Source: Flavobacterium psychrophilum (GTDB taxonomy: Bacteria > Bacteroidota > Bacteroidia > Flavobacteriales > Flavobacteriaceae). From it: a stretch of DNA of 50,881 nt. Numbering within the stretch: position 1 is the first letter of the stretch; each line of letters starts with the position of its first letter. The notes beneath the pieces are model-generated. The model was not told the origin of the DNA, did not search any database, and worked only from the letters and a program-made list of their open reading frames with translations. Position numbers and translations under genes: made by a program. Below are positions 1-8,644 of the stretch, one piece after another. The stretch covers positions 1 to 50,881 of the forward strand of contig CAMBOW010000003.1 in assembly GCA_945869365.1 (NCBI GenBank), in the 5' to 3' direction.

Positions 1-83
1 AAGCGATAACTAGATAATAAATGATGGTTTATATCCTAACTTAATGAGCTTCTTTTTTTGAAACCTGAAACCTGAAACAAAAC
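1..83. repeat. Edge spacer with GAAACCT heptamers
   Basis: This is the non-coding edge of the window, downstream of the M20 dipeptidase stop. Positions 60-78 hold the 7-bp unit GAAACCT repeated 2.7 times, ending 5 bp before the stop codon. I see no gene in it. Confidence 0.6.
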
Positions 84-1469
84 CTAACTCAACTCCACAA
101 AATACTTGTAAAACAACGGAATGGTCTCAATGCCTTTCAGGTAATTGAAAATGCCAAAATGTTCGTTGGGCGAATGAATGGCGTCACTGTCTAAGCCAAA
201 GCCCATGAGGATGGTTTTGCTTTTGAGCTCTTTTTCAAACAAGGCTACAATGGGAATACTTCCGCCCGAACGCACCGGAATGGCCGGTACCCCAAAGGTT
301 TCGGTATAGGCTTTGTTGGCCGCTTGGTAGCCAATGCTGTCAATGGGCGTTACATAGGCTTGACCGCCGTGGTGTTCGGTCACTTTTACGGTTACGCCGC
401 TGGGTGCAATGCTTTCGAAATGCGTTTTGAATAATTGCGTGATGGTTTTCCAATCTTGGTGTGGCACCAAACGCATCGATATTTTAGCATAGGCTTTACT
501 GGCAATCACGGTTTTGGCGCCTTCGCCAGTGTAGCCGCCCCAAATGCCGTTCACGTCAAGTGTAGGTCGGATGGAATTGCGTTCGTTGGTCACATAACCG
601 GCTTCGCCGTATACATCGTTAAGGTCTAAGGCTTTTTTGTAGGCGTCTAACGAAAACGGCGCTTTGGCCATTTCTGCACGTTCAGCTTGGGTAAGTTCTT
701 CTACGGCTTCGTAAAAACCGGGTATGGCAATGTGGTTGTTTTCATCGTGCAAAGACGCAATCATTTTGGTCAATATATTAATCGGATTGGCCACTGCTCC
801 GCCGTATAAGCCAGAATGCAAATCGCGGTTGGGACCCGTTACCTCAACTTCTACGTAACTCAAGCCGCGCAAACCGGTAGTGATAGACGGTTGCTGGTTG
901 GAAATCATGCCGGTATCGGAAATTAAAATCACATCGTTTTTGAGTTTTTCTTGGTTGCGTTCTACAAACCAACTCAAGCTTTTGGAGCCCACTTCTTCTT
1001 CGCCTTCAATCATAAATTTCACGTTGCAGGGCAGCGTATTAGATTGCACCATGTACTCAAATGCTTTGACGTGCATGTACATTTGGCCTTTGTCATCGCA
1101 AGATCCACGGGCAAAAATGGCGCCTTCGGGATGTATTTCGGTGGGTTTAATAACCGGCTCAAATGGCGGCGAAGTCCACAACTCAATTGGATCGGGTGGT
1201 TGCACGTCATAATGGCCGTAGACCAACACGGTAGGCAAATTGGGATCTATAATTTTTTGGGCATACACAATTGGATAGCCCGGTGTGTCACAAATTTCGG
1301 CAAAATCTACGCCGGCTTTTTCTAAACTTACTTTTACTGCTTCGGCCGTGTCAAAGACATCTTGCGAATAAACCGTATCGGCGCTCACCGATGGGATTTT
1401 TAATAATTCAATTAATTCTGAAATAAAACGGTCTTTGTGCTCCTGCACGTATTGTTTAATATTGTCCAT
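84..1469 (-). CDS. M20 family dipeptidase (carnosinase-like metallopeptidase)
   Basis: This is a predicted cytosolic zinc dipeptidase of 461 residues, the usual length for the M20 carnosinase/CNDP-like group, which hydrolyses dipeptides. Metal and catalytic motifs are visible in order: YGHYDVQPP (His86, Asp88), RGSCDDKGQ (about 121-129) and EGEEEVGS (about 155-162). A late AIHSPNEHF motif carries the last conserved His. The lid/dimerisation domain lies roughly between residues 200 and 350. No signal peptide is seen. A TATATTTG -7 element lies on the minus strand at 1492-1499, giving a short leader. The substrate cannot be read from the sequence. The gene stands alone, with repeat-rich spacers on both sides. 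Confidence 0.93.
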   Translation of the reverse strand: MDNIKQYVQEHKDRFISELIELLKIPSVSADTVYSQDVFDTAEAVKVSLEKAGVDFAEICDTPGYPIVYAQKIIDPNLPTVLVYGHYDVQPPDPIELWTSPPFEPVIKPTEIHPEGAIFARGSCDDKGQMYMHVKAFEYMVQSNTLPCNVKFMIEGEEEVGSKSLSWFVERNQEKLKNDVILISDTGMISNQQPSITTGLRGLSYVEVEVTGPNRDLHSGLYGGAVANPINILTKMIASLHDENNHIAIPGFYEAVEELTQAERAEMAKAPFSLDAYKKALDLNDVYGEAGYVTNERNSIRPTLDVNGIWGGYTGEGAKTVIASKAYAKISMRLVPHQDWKTITQLFKTHFESIAPSGVTVKVTEHHGGQAYVTPIDSIGYQAANKAYTETFGVPAIPVRSGGSIPIVALFEKELKSKTILMGFGLDSDAIHSPNEHFGIFNYLKGIETIPLFYKYFVELS

Positions 1470-1491
1470 AGTGGTTTTAAAATGAGTGAGT

Positions 1492-1499
1492 CAAATATA
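1492..1499 (-). promoter_or_regulatory. -7 promoter element of the M20 dipeptidase
   Basis: TATATTTG on the minus strand fits the Bacteroidota TAnnTTTG consensus and lies 23 bp upstream of the dipeptidase ATG. No clear TTG -33 element is found at the usual distance. Confidence 0.55.
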
Positions 1500-1502
1500 G
1501 GG

Positions 1503-1889
1503 AAGTTTTTAAAAGTATACTATGAACTGTTGTCCAGTCGTAAAGTCTAAAGTTGTAAAGTCGAAAGCTTGAAAGAGCAGAAGTATACAAAGAACCGCTT
1601 ATAGCTGTCAGCTGTTAGCTTAAAGCTTTTCGCCACGAATGCACGAATTTGATTAACGATTTTTGATTAACGATTTTTGATTTATCTTATATACTAAGAG
1701 CTACTTATAGTCGAATACCAAAAGCGTAGAGGTATACTTAGTCATTTATGGGTTCTAACCTTAACCTTTAAACCTTAAACGCTAAACTTTCTAACCAAAA
1801 ACACACCCCCAGCCCCTCTCGAGAGGGGAGTTCTTAGTATACTTCCAAAACCTACAACCTACAACCAATAACTCACAACAGACAACCCT
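1503..1889. repeat. Composite intergenic repeat region
   Basis: This 387-bp non-coding stretch between the dipeptidase and the aldo/keto reductase is made of several repeat modules. There are four GTATAC boxes (1515, 1583, 1732, 1838). An AGCTNNN heptamer array (1603-1630) is followed by CCACGAATGCACGAAT (1633-1648). The 14-bp unit GATTAACGATTTTT occurs twice in tandem (1651-1678). A TTAAACC-type heptamer array spans 1754-1788. A perfect 16-bp palindrome, CCCCTCTCGAGAGGGG, is at 1813-1828. Five heptamers of CCTACAA/CTCACAA type (1851-1885) end 4 bp before the reductase stop. No ORF or RNA gene is supported. Confidence 0.75.
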
Positions 1890-2762
1890 TTACGGCACTT
1901 TATTCCCCATACTCTCCGTCCAAATGGCAAACCAATCTTCGAGTTCAAGGGAAATTGTAGTGGCTTTCATCAGCGACTGGATCCGAGCTATATTTACCGT
2001 TCCGGCCACGGGAAGAATTCCTGCCGGATGTCGTAAAATCCAAGCCAATAAAAGTACGTCGGTGCCTACTTCGTATTTTAGCGTTAAGCTGTCAAGTAAT
2101 GCGTTTAGGCGTTGGGTTTGTGGTGTATTTTCTCGAAACACGACGCCCAATGGTTTCCAGGCCATGGGTTGAACCCCGTGTTGTTGCATATAATCTAAAC
2201 TGCCGTCGAGCATGGCCTCAAAATGAGTAGCCGAAAATTGAATTTGGTTGTAGTCAATTTCGATTTTTTGGCGAATCAATTCGGTTTGGCTGTTGGTAAA
2301 ATTACTCAGGCCAAACGAACAAATTTTTCCACTGCTTTTTAAGTGTTCTACTGCTTCGGCAATTTCATCGGCTTGCATTAACGGACTAGGGCGGTGCAAT
2401 AAAAACACGTCCAAGTAGTCGCAGTGTAACTTTTTGATGGATTGCTCGGCCGACAAAATGATATAGTCTTTGCGGTAGTCGTAATGTTTAATGGTATTGG
2501 CTCGGGATTCGGCCATATATTGGATGCCACATTTAGAGATCAATTGAATCTGTTCGCGCGCAAGTCCACTTTGTTTGAAGGCGACGCCAAACTCGGCCTC
2601 GGTGGTGTAATTGCCATAAATATCGGCATGATCAAAGGTGGTGATTTGGTTTTCGAGGCAAATGCGCATCGTATGTTGCATTTCGGAAGCGCTTAGTTTT
2701 TTATCCCAAACACCCCAATTCATGGCGCCGGCAACAATAGGAGAAAGGGTAGGTCTAGTCAT
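1890..2762 (-). CDS. Aldo/keto reductase, YdhF-like
   Basis: This is an NADPH-dependent oxidoreductase of the aldo/keto reductase superfamily, 290 residues, a cytosolic TIM barrel. The catalytic tetrad is complete: Asp44 and Tyr49 (FDHADIYGNY), Lys77 (LISKCG) and His123 (LLHRPSP). The N-terminal IVAGAMNWGVWD and the later SFGLSNFT segment are typical of the YdhF subgroup. The start ATG at 2762 gives a full-length N-terminus. The gene is divergent from moxR across a 221-bp spacer. The physiological substrate is unknown. The 3' end abuts a heptamer array. Confidence 0.92.
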   Translation of the reverse strand: MTRPTLSPIVAGAMNWGVWDKKLSASEMQHTMRICLENQITTFDHADIYGNYTTEAEFGVAFKQSGLAREQIQLISKCGIQYMAESRANTIKHYDYRKDYIILSAEQSIKKLHCDYLDVFLLHRPSPLMQADEIAEAVEHLKSSGKICSFGLSNFTNSQTELIRQKIEIDYNQIQFSATHFEAMLDGSLDYMQQHGVQPMAWKPLGVVFRENTPQTQRLNALLDSLTLKYEVGTDVLLLAWILRHPAGILPVAGTVNIARIQSLMKATTISLELEDWFAIWTESMGNKVP

Positions 2763-2983
2763 GGTATTGTGGATTGCTTTTGCGTAAAGCAGTAGGTGCG
2801 TTACAGATTAATAACACTTGGTTTTTGAGATCTTAAAAATAGATAAAATGAATCACAAAACATCCTTAAAATAGTAGTGTTTATCGAAGTTTTAACCAAT
2901 TTTTAACATCTTTCTTTAAAAAAAAATTCAATTTGCACCACGTTAAAATTAAGAACCCAATTAATCCTAATCGCAATTAAGAA

Positions 2984-3988
2984 ATGGAAGAAACAGCAGC
3001 AACGCTAGACATTAGAGCAATAAACGAAAAGATTGAAAGAGAAAGCGCTTTTATCGATTTGCTTAGCCTGGAAATGAACAAAGTTATTGTAGGACAAAAG
3101 CACATGTTGGAGCGATTGTTAATCGGACTTTTAGGACAAGGGCATATTTTATTAGAAGGCGTGCCCGGATTGGCCAAAACATTAGCCATTAATACACTTT
3201 CTCAAGCCGTTCAAGGGTCGTTTAGCCGCATCCAATTTACGCCTGATTTACTTCCTGCCGACGTGGTGGGAACTATGATTTACAACATCAAACAAAACGA
3301 ATTTTCAATAAAAAAAGGGCCCATTTTTGCCAATTTTGTCTTGGCCGATGAGATCAACCGTGCGCCCGCCAAAGTGCAATCGGCTTTGCTTGAAGCCATG
3401 CAAGAAAAACAAGTAACCATTGGCGATATTACCTTCAAATTAGACCGACCCTTTTTGGTGTTGGCCACCCAAAACCCCATCGAGCAAGAAGGAACCTATC
3501 CGTTGCCCGAAGCGCAAGTAGACCGTTTTATGCTCAAAACCGTAATTGACTATCCCAAAATGGACGAAGAACGCTTGGTGATTCGCCAAAATTTGAAAGG
3601 CAGTTACGAAAAAGTAAATGCAGTTATTTCGGTAGAGCAAATTCTTAGAGCACAAGAAGCTGTGCGCGAAGTGTACATGGATGAAAAAATTGAGAAATAT
3701 ATTTTAGATATCATTTTTGCCACGCGTTACCCCGAAAAATACAACTTAGAAAGCCTTAAACCGCTGATTAGCTTTGGTTCCTCTCCACGTGGAAGCATCA
3801 ATTTGGCTACTGCTGCCAAATGTTATGCCTTCATCAAACGCCGGGGCTATGTGATTCCAGAAGATGTGCGCGCGGTAGTACACGATGTGTTGCGTCACCG
3901 TATTGGTGTGACTTATGAGGCCGAAGCCGAAAACATTACTTCGGTTGACATCATCAACAAAATTGTAAACGAAGTAGAAGTTCCATAA
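2984..3988 (+). CDS. MoxR family AAA+ ATPase
   Basis: This is an AAA+ ATPase of the MoxR type, 334 residues, a chaperone-like protein whose genes occur next to DUF58 and von Willebrand A (vWA) genes. Walker A is GVPGLAKT (59-66) and Walker B is LADEINR (about 120-126). Sensor-type ATQNPIEQEG and the YPLPEAQVDRF arginine-finger region follow, with a lid domain to the C-terminus. It opens the long plus-strand Bat operon. The upstream TCAATTTG (2928-2935) is one base from the -7 consensus. From family knowledge, MoxR is thought to help assemble or activate the vWA proteins encoded downstream; here that is inference from context. Confidence 0.95.
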   Translation: MEETAATLDIRAINEKIERESAFIDLLSLEMNKVIVGQKHMLERLLIGLLGQGHILLEGVPGLAKTLAINTLSQAVQGSFSRIQFTPDLLPADVVGTMIYNIKQNEFSIKKGPIFANFVLADEINRAPAKVQSALLEAMQEKQVTIGDITFKLDRPFLVLATQNPIEQEGTYPLPEAQVDRFMLKTVIDYPKMDEERLVIRQNLKGSYEKVNAVISVEQILRAQEAVREVYMDEKIEKYILDIIFATRYPEKYNLESLKPLISFGSSPRGSINLATAAKCYAFIKRRGYVIPEDVRAVVHDVLRHRIGVTYEAEAENITSVDIINKIVNEVEVP

Positions 3989-4069
3989 AAAGTAATTAGT
4001 AAAGAGTAACTAGTAATTGGCTTTTGCTTTTTTCTAGTTACTTATCTCTTAGCACTTATCACTAAAAAA
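3989..4069. repeat. Inverted heptamer arrays between moxR and the DUF58 gene
   Basis: The 81-bp spacer holds four plus-strand heptamers of AGTAATT/AGTAACT type (3991-4018). It also holds a mirror-image set on the minus strand (about 4034-4063). The arms AGTAACTAG (4005-4013) and CTAGTTACT (4034-4042) pair perfectly over 9 bp, so the transcript could fold into a hairpin inside the operon. The same heptamer class occurs at the 3' end of gmk (40018-40059). Confidence 0.7.
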
Positions 4070-4933
4070 ATGGAAACCAAAGACTTACTCAAAAAGGTTC
4101 GCAAAATAGAAATCAAAACCCGACGGTTGAGCGATCACCTGTTCTCGGGAGAATACCACACTTCATTTAAGGGGCGTGGGATGACGTTTTCTGAAGTGCG
4201 TCAGTACCAGTTTGGCGATGACATTCGCGCCATTGACTGGAATGTGACCGCCCGGTACAACGAGCCTTATGTAAAAGTTTTTGAGGAAGAACGCGAACTC
4301 ACCATGTTGTTGGTAGTGGATGTGTCGGGTTCTGAAAGTTTTGGTACACAAGGCGATGTAAAACGCAACATCGTAACCGAAATTGCGGCTACCATGGCGT
4401 TCTCGGCCACCCAAAACAACGACAAGATTGGCTTGATTTTGTTTTCGGATCAAATCGAGTTATACATTCCGCCCAAAAAAGGCCGATCACATGTGTTGCG
4501 CATCATTCGCGAGTTGATTGAGTTTGCCCCCAAAAGCAAAAAAACAGATGTAGCCCAAGCCTTGCAGTTTTTATCGGCTACCCAAAAAAAGAAAGCCATT
4601 GTCTTTATGATTTCGGATTTTATGGACCAAGCCTACGAAAAACCGCTCAAAATAGCGGCCAAAAAACACGACATCACCGGCATACGTGTCTACGACAAAC
4701 GCGAAGAAGCAATGCCCAACATTGGAATGGTACACATGCTGGATGCCGAAACAGGCGAATTGCAACTGGTAAATACCGCAGCCAAAAGTGTGCGCATGGC
4801 CTATGAAAAACACTACCACGAACGAACGACTTACTTTAAAGAAATGTTCAGCAAGTCGGGAGCAGGCTTGGTGCATACGCGGGTAGACGAGAGTTATGTA
4901 ACCAAATTATTGGGGTATTTTAAATCCAGATAA
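4070..4933 (+). CDS. DUF58 domain protein (vWA-like)
   Basis: This 287-residue cytosolic protein belongs to the DUF58 family, which is almost always encoded next to moxR. The conserved block FGDDIRAIDWNVTAR spans about 49-62. It is followed by a vWA-like metal-site start, VVDVSGSES (Asp84, Ser86, Ser88), and a later MISDFMD strand. No membrane segment or signal peptide is present. It is the second gene of the Bat operon, separated from moxR by a repeat spacer. In the family it is thought to act with MoxR ATPases, but its biochemical role is not established. Confidence 0.93.
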   Translation: METKDLLKKVRKIEIKTRRLSDHLFSGEYHTSFKGRGMTFSEVRQYQFGDDIRAIDWNVTARYNEPYVKVFEEERELTMLLVVDVSGSESFGTQGDVKRNIVTEIAATMAFSATQNNDKIGLILFSDQIELYIPPKKGRSHVLRIIRELIEFAPKSKKTDVAQALQFLSATQKKKAIVFMISDFMDQAYEKPLKIAAKKHDITGIRVYDKREEAMPNIGMVHMLDAETGELQLVNTAAKSVRMAYEKHYHERTTYFKEMFSKSGAGLVHTRVDESYVTKLLGYFKSR

Positions 4934-4961
4934 TCCCAAACTAGTGCGTGAATTCGCAACC

Positions 4962-6605
4962 ATGAGAATGAAAATGAAAATATCAACCTATATCGCTTTA
5001 CTGTTTTTTGGTGCAGTGGTTTTTGCCCAACAAAAGCCGTTGTCTACCTCGATTAATGTGAGGCAAAATAAAATCGGGGCCGAATTCAAATTGAGTTTGA
5101 AGGTGATTGCCGATACCTCAGCACGGGTGGTTTTCCCTACACTCAAAAACCTGGGAGCCCTCGAGGTAATTCAATCGTATCCGGTAGATACTGTTTTGAA
5201 AGACAGTAAATACGAGTTGGTGAAAACCTACGGCCTCACCCAATTTGACAGCGGATCGTATGCGCTTCCGGCCGTAAAAATTCTCATCAACAACAAGCCC
5301 TTTTATTCGGATAGCCTGTGTGTGCAAGTGGCCAATGTGGTGGTGGATACGCTCAAACAAAAAATGTTTGACATCAAACCCATTGCCCAAGGCACTACAA
5401 GTTACCGCTGGATTTGGAACATAGTACTTGTTTTATTGATCTTGGCTGCGGCTGGGTTTGGATTTTATTGGTGGCGCAAACGCAAAAAACAGGTCGTTGA
5501 AACGATAGAAGAAGCCAAATCGCCCATCGAAAAAGCCACCAACATGCTCAATGTGTTGGAGAAAAAACAACTCTGGCAAAAAGGCGAAGTGAAGTCCTAC
5601 TACAGCGAACTTACCGCCATCGCCCGAAATTACATCGAAGAAGCCATTGCCATTCCTGCCATGGAAAGCACCACGGCCGAATTGATCGCCGCTTTGCAAA
5701 ATGCGTCTAAGCAAAAGAAAATGGAGCTCACTGCCGAGACCATTGAAAATTTGGAGCGCGTACTCAAACAAGCCGATTTGGTGAAATTTGCCAAATCAAA
5801 ACCGCTTGATTTTGAAATTACCGAAGACCGCAAAAAAATAGAAAAAGCCATTGTAACTTTAGATAGCGCCATTCCTACCATCGAAGAAAACGAAGAAGAA
5901 TCGGCACTCAACGAATTGCAACGCCAACAACAGCTCCAACTGCAATTGGCCAAAGCACGCAAACGCCGCAACCAACTCATCGCTGCCTCTGTTGTGGGAG
6001 TTTTACTCTTGGTTTTTGGCTATTTTACGCTCACAAAAGGATTTACCTATGTAAAAGACACCCTGATTCGCAAGGAAACCAAATTGCTGTTGGAAGGCGA
6101 ATGGGTGCAAAGCGAATACGGCAATCCTGCGGTACGTTTGGAAACACCCCAAGTATTAGTGCGCACCGATTTGTCTAAAAAATTACCCAAAGAAGGCATG
6201 GCTTTGATCAAAGACATGCAGTCGTTTGTGGAAGGCCAATGGTCGGATTCGTTTTATGTGATGGTGAATACCCTGCATTACAAAAACCAAGGCGAAATAG
6301 ATCTGGATAAATCGATCAACGTAACCATTGATTTACTAGAAAACATGGGCGCCCAAAACATGCTGGTGAAACAAGAAGAGTTTCAAACCAAGCAAGGCGT
6401 TTCGGGCCGAAAAGGCTACGGCACCTTTGTGTTGCTCAACACCTTAACCAAATCAAGCACTACCTATTATTACGAAGTTTTATTGTTTGGACAAGACGGC
6501 GGATTGCAGCAATTGGTTTTGGTACACGAAGAAGGCGACGCCTATGCCAACGCGATTGCCGAGCGCATTTTGAACTCGGTTGAACTGAAACAAGCTACAC
6601 CCTAA
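4962..6605 (+). CDS. BatD-like two-TM protein with a C-terminal extension
   Basis: This is a membrane protein of about 547 residues. A signal peptide (ISTYIALLFFGAVVFA) is followed by a periplasmic, immunoglobulin-like region to about 145. A first membrane helix lies at about 150-172, then a long charged cytoplasmic region, and a second helix at about 338-358. The last 180 residues form a separate domain. The frame is open from a GTG at 4944, but the ATG at 4962 (or 4968/4974) fits the signal peptide better. The stop overlaps the batA start (TAATG). The N-terminus resembles BatD, so the operon has two BatD-like genes. The C-terminal domain recalls small PsbP/DcrB-like folds; that is only an impression from pattern. 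Confidence 0.82.
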   Translation: MRMKMKISTYIALLFFGAVVFAQQKPLSTSINVRQNKIGAEFKLSLKVIADTSARVVFPTLKNLGALEVIQSYPVDTVLKDSKYELVKTYGLTQFDSGSYALPAVKILINNKPFYSDSLCVQVANVVVDTLKQKMFDIKPIAQGTTSYRWIWNIVLVLLILAAAGFGFYWWRKRKKQVVETIEEAKSPIEKATNMLNVLEKKQLWQKGEVKSYYSELTAIARNYIEEAIAIPAMESTTAELIAALQNASKQKKMELTAETIENLERVLKQADLVKFAKSKPLDFEITEDRKKIEKAIVTLDSAIPTIEENEEESALNELQRQQQLQLQLAKARKRRNQLIAASVVGVLLLVFGYFTLTKGFTYVKDTLIRKETKLLLEGEWVQSEYGNPAVRLETPQVLVRTDLSKKLPKEGMALIKDMQSFVEGQWSDSFYVMVNTLHYKNQGEIDLDKSINVTIDLLENMGAQNMLVKQEEFQTKQGVSGRKGYGTFVLLNTLTKSSTTYYYEVLLFGQDGGLQQLVLVHEEGDAYANAIAERILNSVELKQATP

Positions 6606-7606
6606 TGAAAAACGTCACCTTTTTACACCCCGAATTTTTCTGGTTGTTGCTCCTGCTCCCGGTGGCGGCCGCTTGGTTGTTTTGGAAACGCAAACAACAA
6701 GCGGCATCTTTGTCAATTAGTTCGTTACAGGGTTTTCAGTCTTCGCCTTCGCTACTGGCCAAATTACAGCCTGTACTTCATGCCTTGCGTTTGGCAGCTT
6801 TGGCTTGTCTAGTTGTAGCCATGGCGCGTCCGCGTACGGTGGATGTGACCAATAAAACCAAAACCACCAAAGGAATTGACATCGTGATTGCGGTGGATGT
6901 CTCGGGCAGTATGTTGGCCAAAGATTTAAAACCCAACCGCATGGAAGCCCTGAAACGCGTGGCTGCCGATTTTGTAGAAGAACGTCCCAACGACCGCATT
7001 GGTTTGGTGGTCTATGCCGCCGAAGCCTACACCAAAACTCCGGTAACCAGTGACAAAGGCATCATTCTAGACGCGGTTTCAAGCATCAAATACGACAATG
7101 TGTTGCAAGACGGAACCGGTATTGGCATGGGACTCACCACCGCGGTGAACCGACTCAAAGAAAGCAAAGCCAAAAGCAAAGTGATTATTTTGCTCACCGA
7201 CGGGGTAAACAACGCCGGATTTATTGAACCCGAAACTGCCTCGGACATTGCCCAACAATACGGCATTAAAGTATATACCATTGGTATTGGCACCAACGGC
7301 ATGGCCGAATTTCCCTACGCCATTGCGCCCAACGGCCAATTCTTGTTTCGCATGATGCAGGTGGAAATTGACGAAAAATTAATGAAAAGCATTGCCCGTA
7401 AAACCGGTGGAAAATACTTTAGAGCCACCAGTAATTCAAAATTGGCACAGATTTACACCGAAATCAATAAGCTAGAAACCACCGAAATTGAAGAATTGCG
7501 TTTTTACGACTACGACGAAAAATACCGTTCATGGGTGCTTTTGGCCGGCATTTGCTTGCTGCTCGAATTTGGATTGCGAAACACGGTGTATAAAAGTTTT
7601 ATTTAG
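6605..7606 (+). CDS. batA: BatA, vWA domain membrane protein
   Basis: This is a 333-residue inner-membrane protein with a vWA domain. Two N-terminal helices (about 12-26 and 60-77) precede the metal-ion-dependent adhesion site AVDVSGSM (Asp98, Ser100, Ser102). Further vWA motifs are GLVVYAAEAYTKTPVT and ILLTDGVNN. A helix near the C-terminus (about 308-326) closes the protein. The ATG overlaps the previous stop by one base, which suggests translational coupling. In Bacteroides, Bat genes were first linked to aerotolerance; the molecular function remains unclear. It pairs with BatB in the same operon. Confidence 0.93.
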   Translation: MKNVTFLHPEFFWLLLLLPVAAAWLFWKRKQQAASLSISSLQGFQSSPSLLAKLQPVLHALRLAALACLVVAMARPRTVDVTNKTKTTKGIDIVIAVDVSGSMLAKDLKPNRMEALKRVAADFVEERPNDRIGLVVYAAEAYTKTPVTSDKGIILDAVSSIKYDNVLQDGTGIGMGLTTAVNRLKESKAKSKVIILLTDGVNNAGFIEPETASDIAQQYGIKVYTIGIGTNGMAEFPYAIAPNGQFLFRMMQVEIDEKLMKSIARKTGGKYFRATSNSKLAQIYTEINKLETTEIEELRFYDYDEKYRSWVLLAGICLLLEFGLRNTVYKSFI

Positions 7607-7609
7607 ACT

Positions 7610-8644
7610 ATGTACGAATTAGAAGAACATAAATACCTGTATTTGCTGTTGATCCTTCCGATCATGCTCTTGCTATTTGGCTATGTGCAGTATTGGAAAC
7701 GCAAAAAACAACGCGAGTTTGGCGATATCGCTTTGGTGGCCCAATTGAGCCCCGAAAAATCGGTTTTCAAACAGGGACTGAAATTTACAGTATTGCTCTT
7801 GGCACTCGCGGCCATGATTATGGGTTTGGTGAACCCCAAAATGGGCACCAAAATGGAAACCATCAAACGCGAAGGCATTGATATTGTATTTGCGGTAGAC
7901 GTGTCCAAAAGTATGTTAGCCGAAGACGTAGCGCCCAGCCGTTTGGAAAAAAGCAAACAATTGGTTTCGCAAATCATCAACCAATTGGGCAACGACCGAA
8001 TTGGTATTGTGGCCTATGCCGGATCAGCTTTCCCGGTTTTGCCCATCACCACCGATTACGGCGTGGCCAAAATGTTTTTGCAAAGCATGAACACCAATAT
8101 GGTTTCTTCGCAGGGCACTTCGCTCGATGAAGCCATCAAATTATCCGGGACCTTTTTTGACAAAAGCAACAAAACCAGCAAATTGGTTATCCTCATTTCT
8201 GACGGGGAAGACCATTCTGAAGGGGCCGAAGACGCGGCGGCCGAAGCCAATAAAATGGGCATGAAAATCATCACCATTGGTTTGGGAACACCCAAAGGCG
8301 GGCCTATTCCGCTCAAGCAAAATGGGGTGGTGCAAAGCTTTAAACGCGACCAAAACAACGAGGTAGTGATCACCAAACTCAACGCCGAAAGTCTCGAAGC
8401 CATTGCCAAAGCAACCAAAGGAATGTACATCAACGGGAATCAAACCAAAGCCGTAATCGAAAAAATAAAAAAAGCCCTGGATACCATCCAAAAAACCGAA
8501 TTTGAAGCCACGCAAATGGCCAATTTTCAATCCCAGTTTCAATGGTTTATTGGGCTGGCGATACTTTTATTAGTCATTGATCTATTCTTGTTGGAACGCA
8601 GCACCGCTTGGATTAAAAAACTGAATTTATTTAATGAAAAATAA
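7610..8644 (+). CDS. batB: BatB, vWA domain membrane protein
   Basis: This 344-residue paralogue of BatA has two N-terminal helices (about 9-27 and 57-73). A vWA domain follows, starting with AVDVSKSM (Asp97, Ser99, Ser101) and including GIVAYAGSAFPVLPIT and ILISDGEDH, plus one C-terminal helix. It starts 3 bp after batA and overlaps batC by 11 bp. Conserved metal-site residues are intact in both paralogues, so both are probably functional ligand-binding vWA proteins. Confidence 0.93.
   Translation: MYELEEHKYLYLLLILPIMLLLFGYVQYWKRKKQREFGDIALVAQLSPEKSVFKQGLKFTVLLLALAAMIMGLVNPKMGTKMETIKREGIDIVFAVDVSKSMLAEDVAPSRLEKSKQLVSQIINQLGNDRIGIVAYAGSAFPVLPITTDYGVAKMFLQSMNTNMVSSQGTSLDEAIKLSGTFFDKSNKTSKLVILISDGEDHSEGAEDAAAEANKMGMKIITIGLGTPKGGPIPLKQNGVVQSFKRDQNNEVVITKLNAESLEAIAKATKGMYINGNQTKAVIEKIKKALDTIQKTEFEATQMANFQSQFQWFIGLAILLLVIDLFLLERSTAWIKKLNLFNEK

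Noticed and set aside
1470..1889. tRNA or other standard RNA gene in the long spacer
   Set aside because: No cloverleaf, CCA-adjacent acceptor or T-loop signature was found; the content is explained by repeat modules.
5118..5390. Minus-strand ORFs opposite the bat genes (also 5433-5980, 7027-7339, 8056-8542)
   Set aside because: They are shadows of genes with strong codon bias; all lie fully inside well-supported genes.
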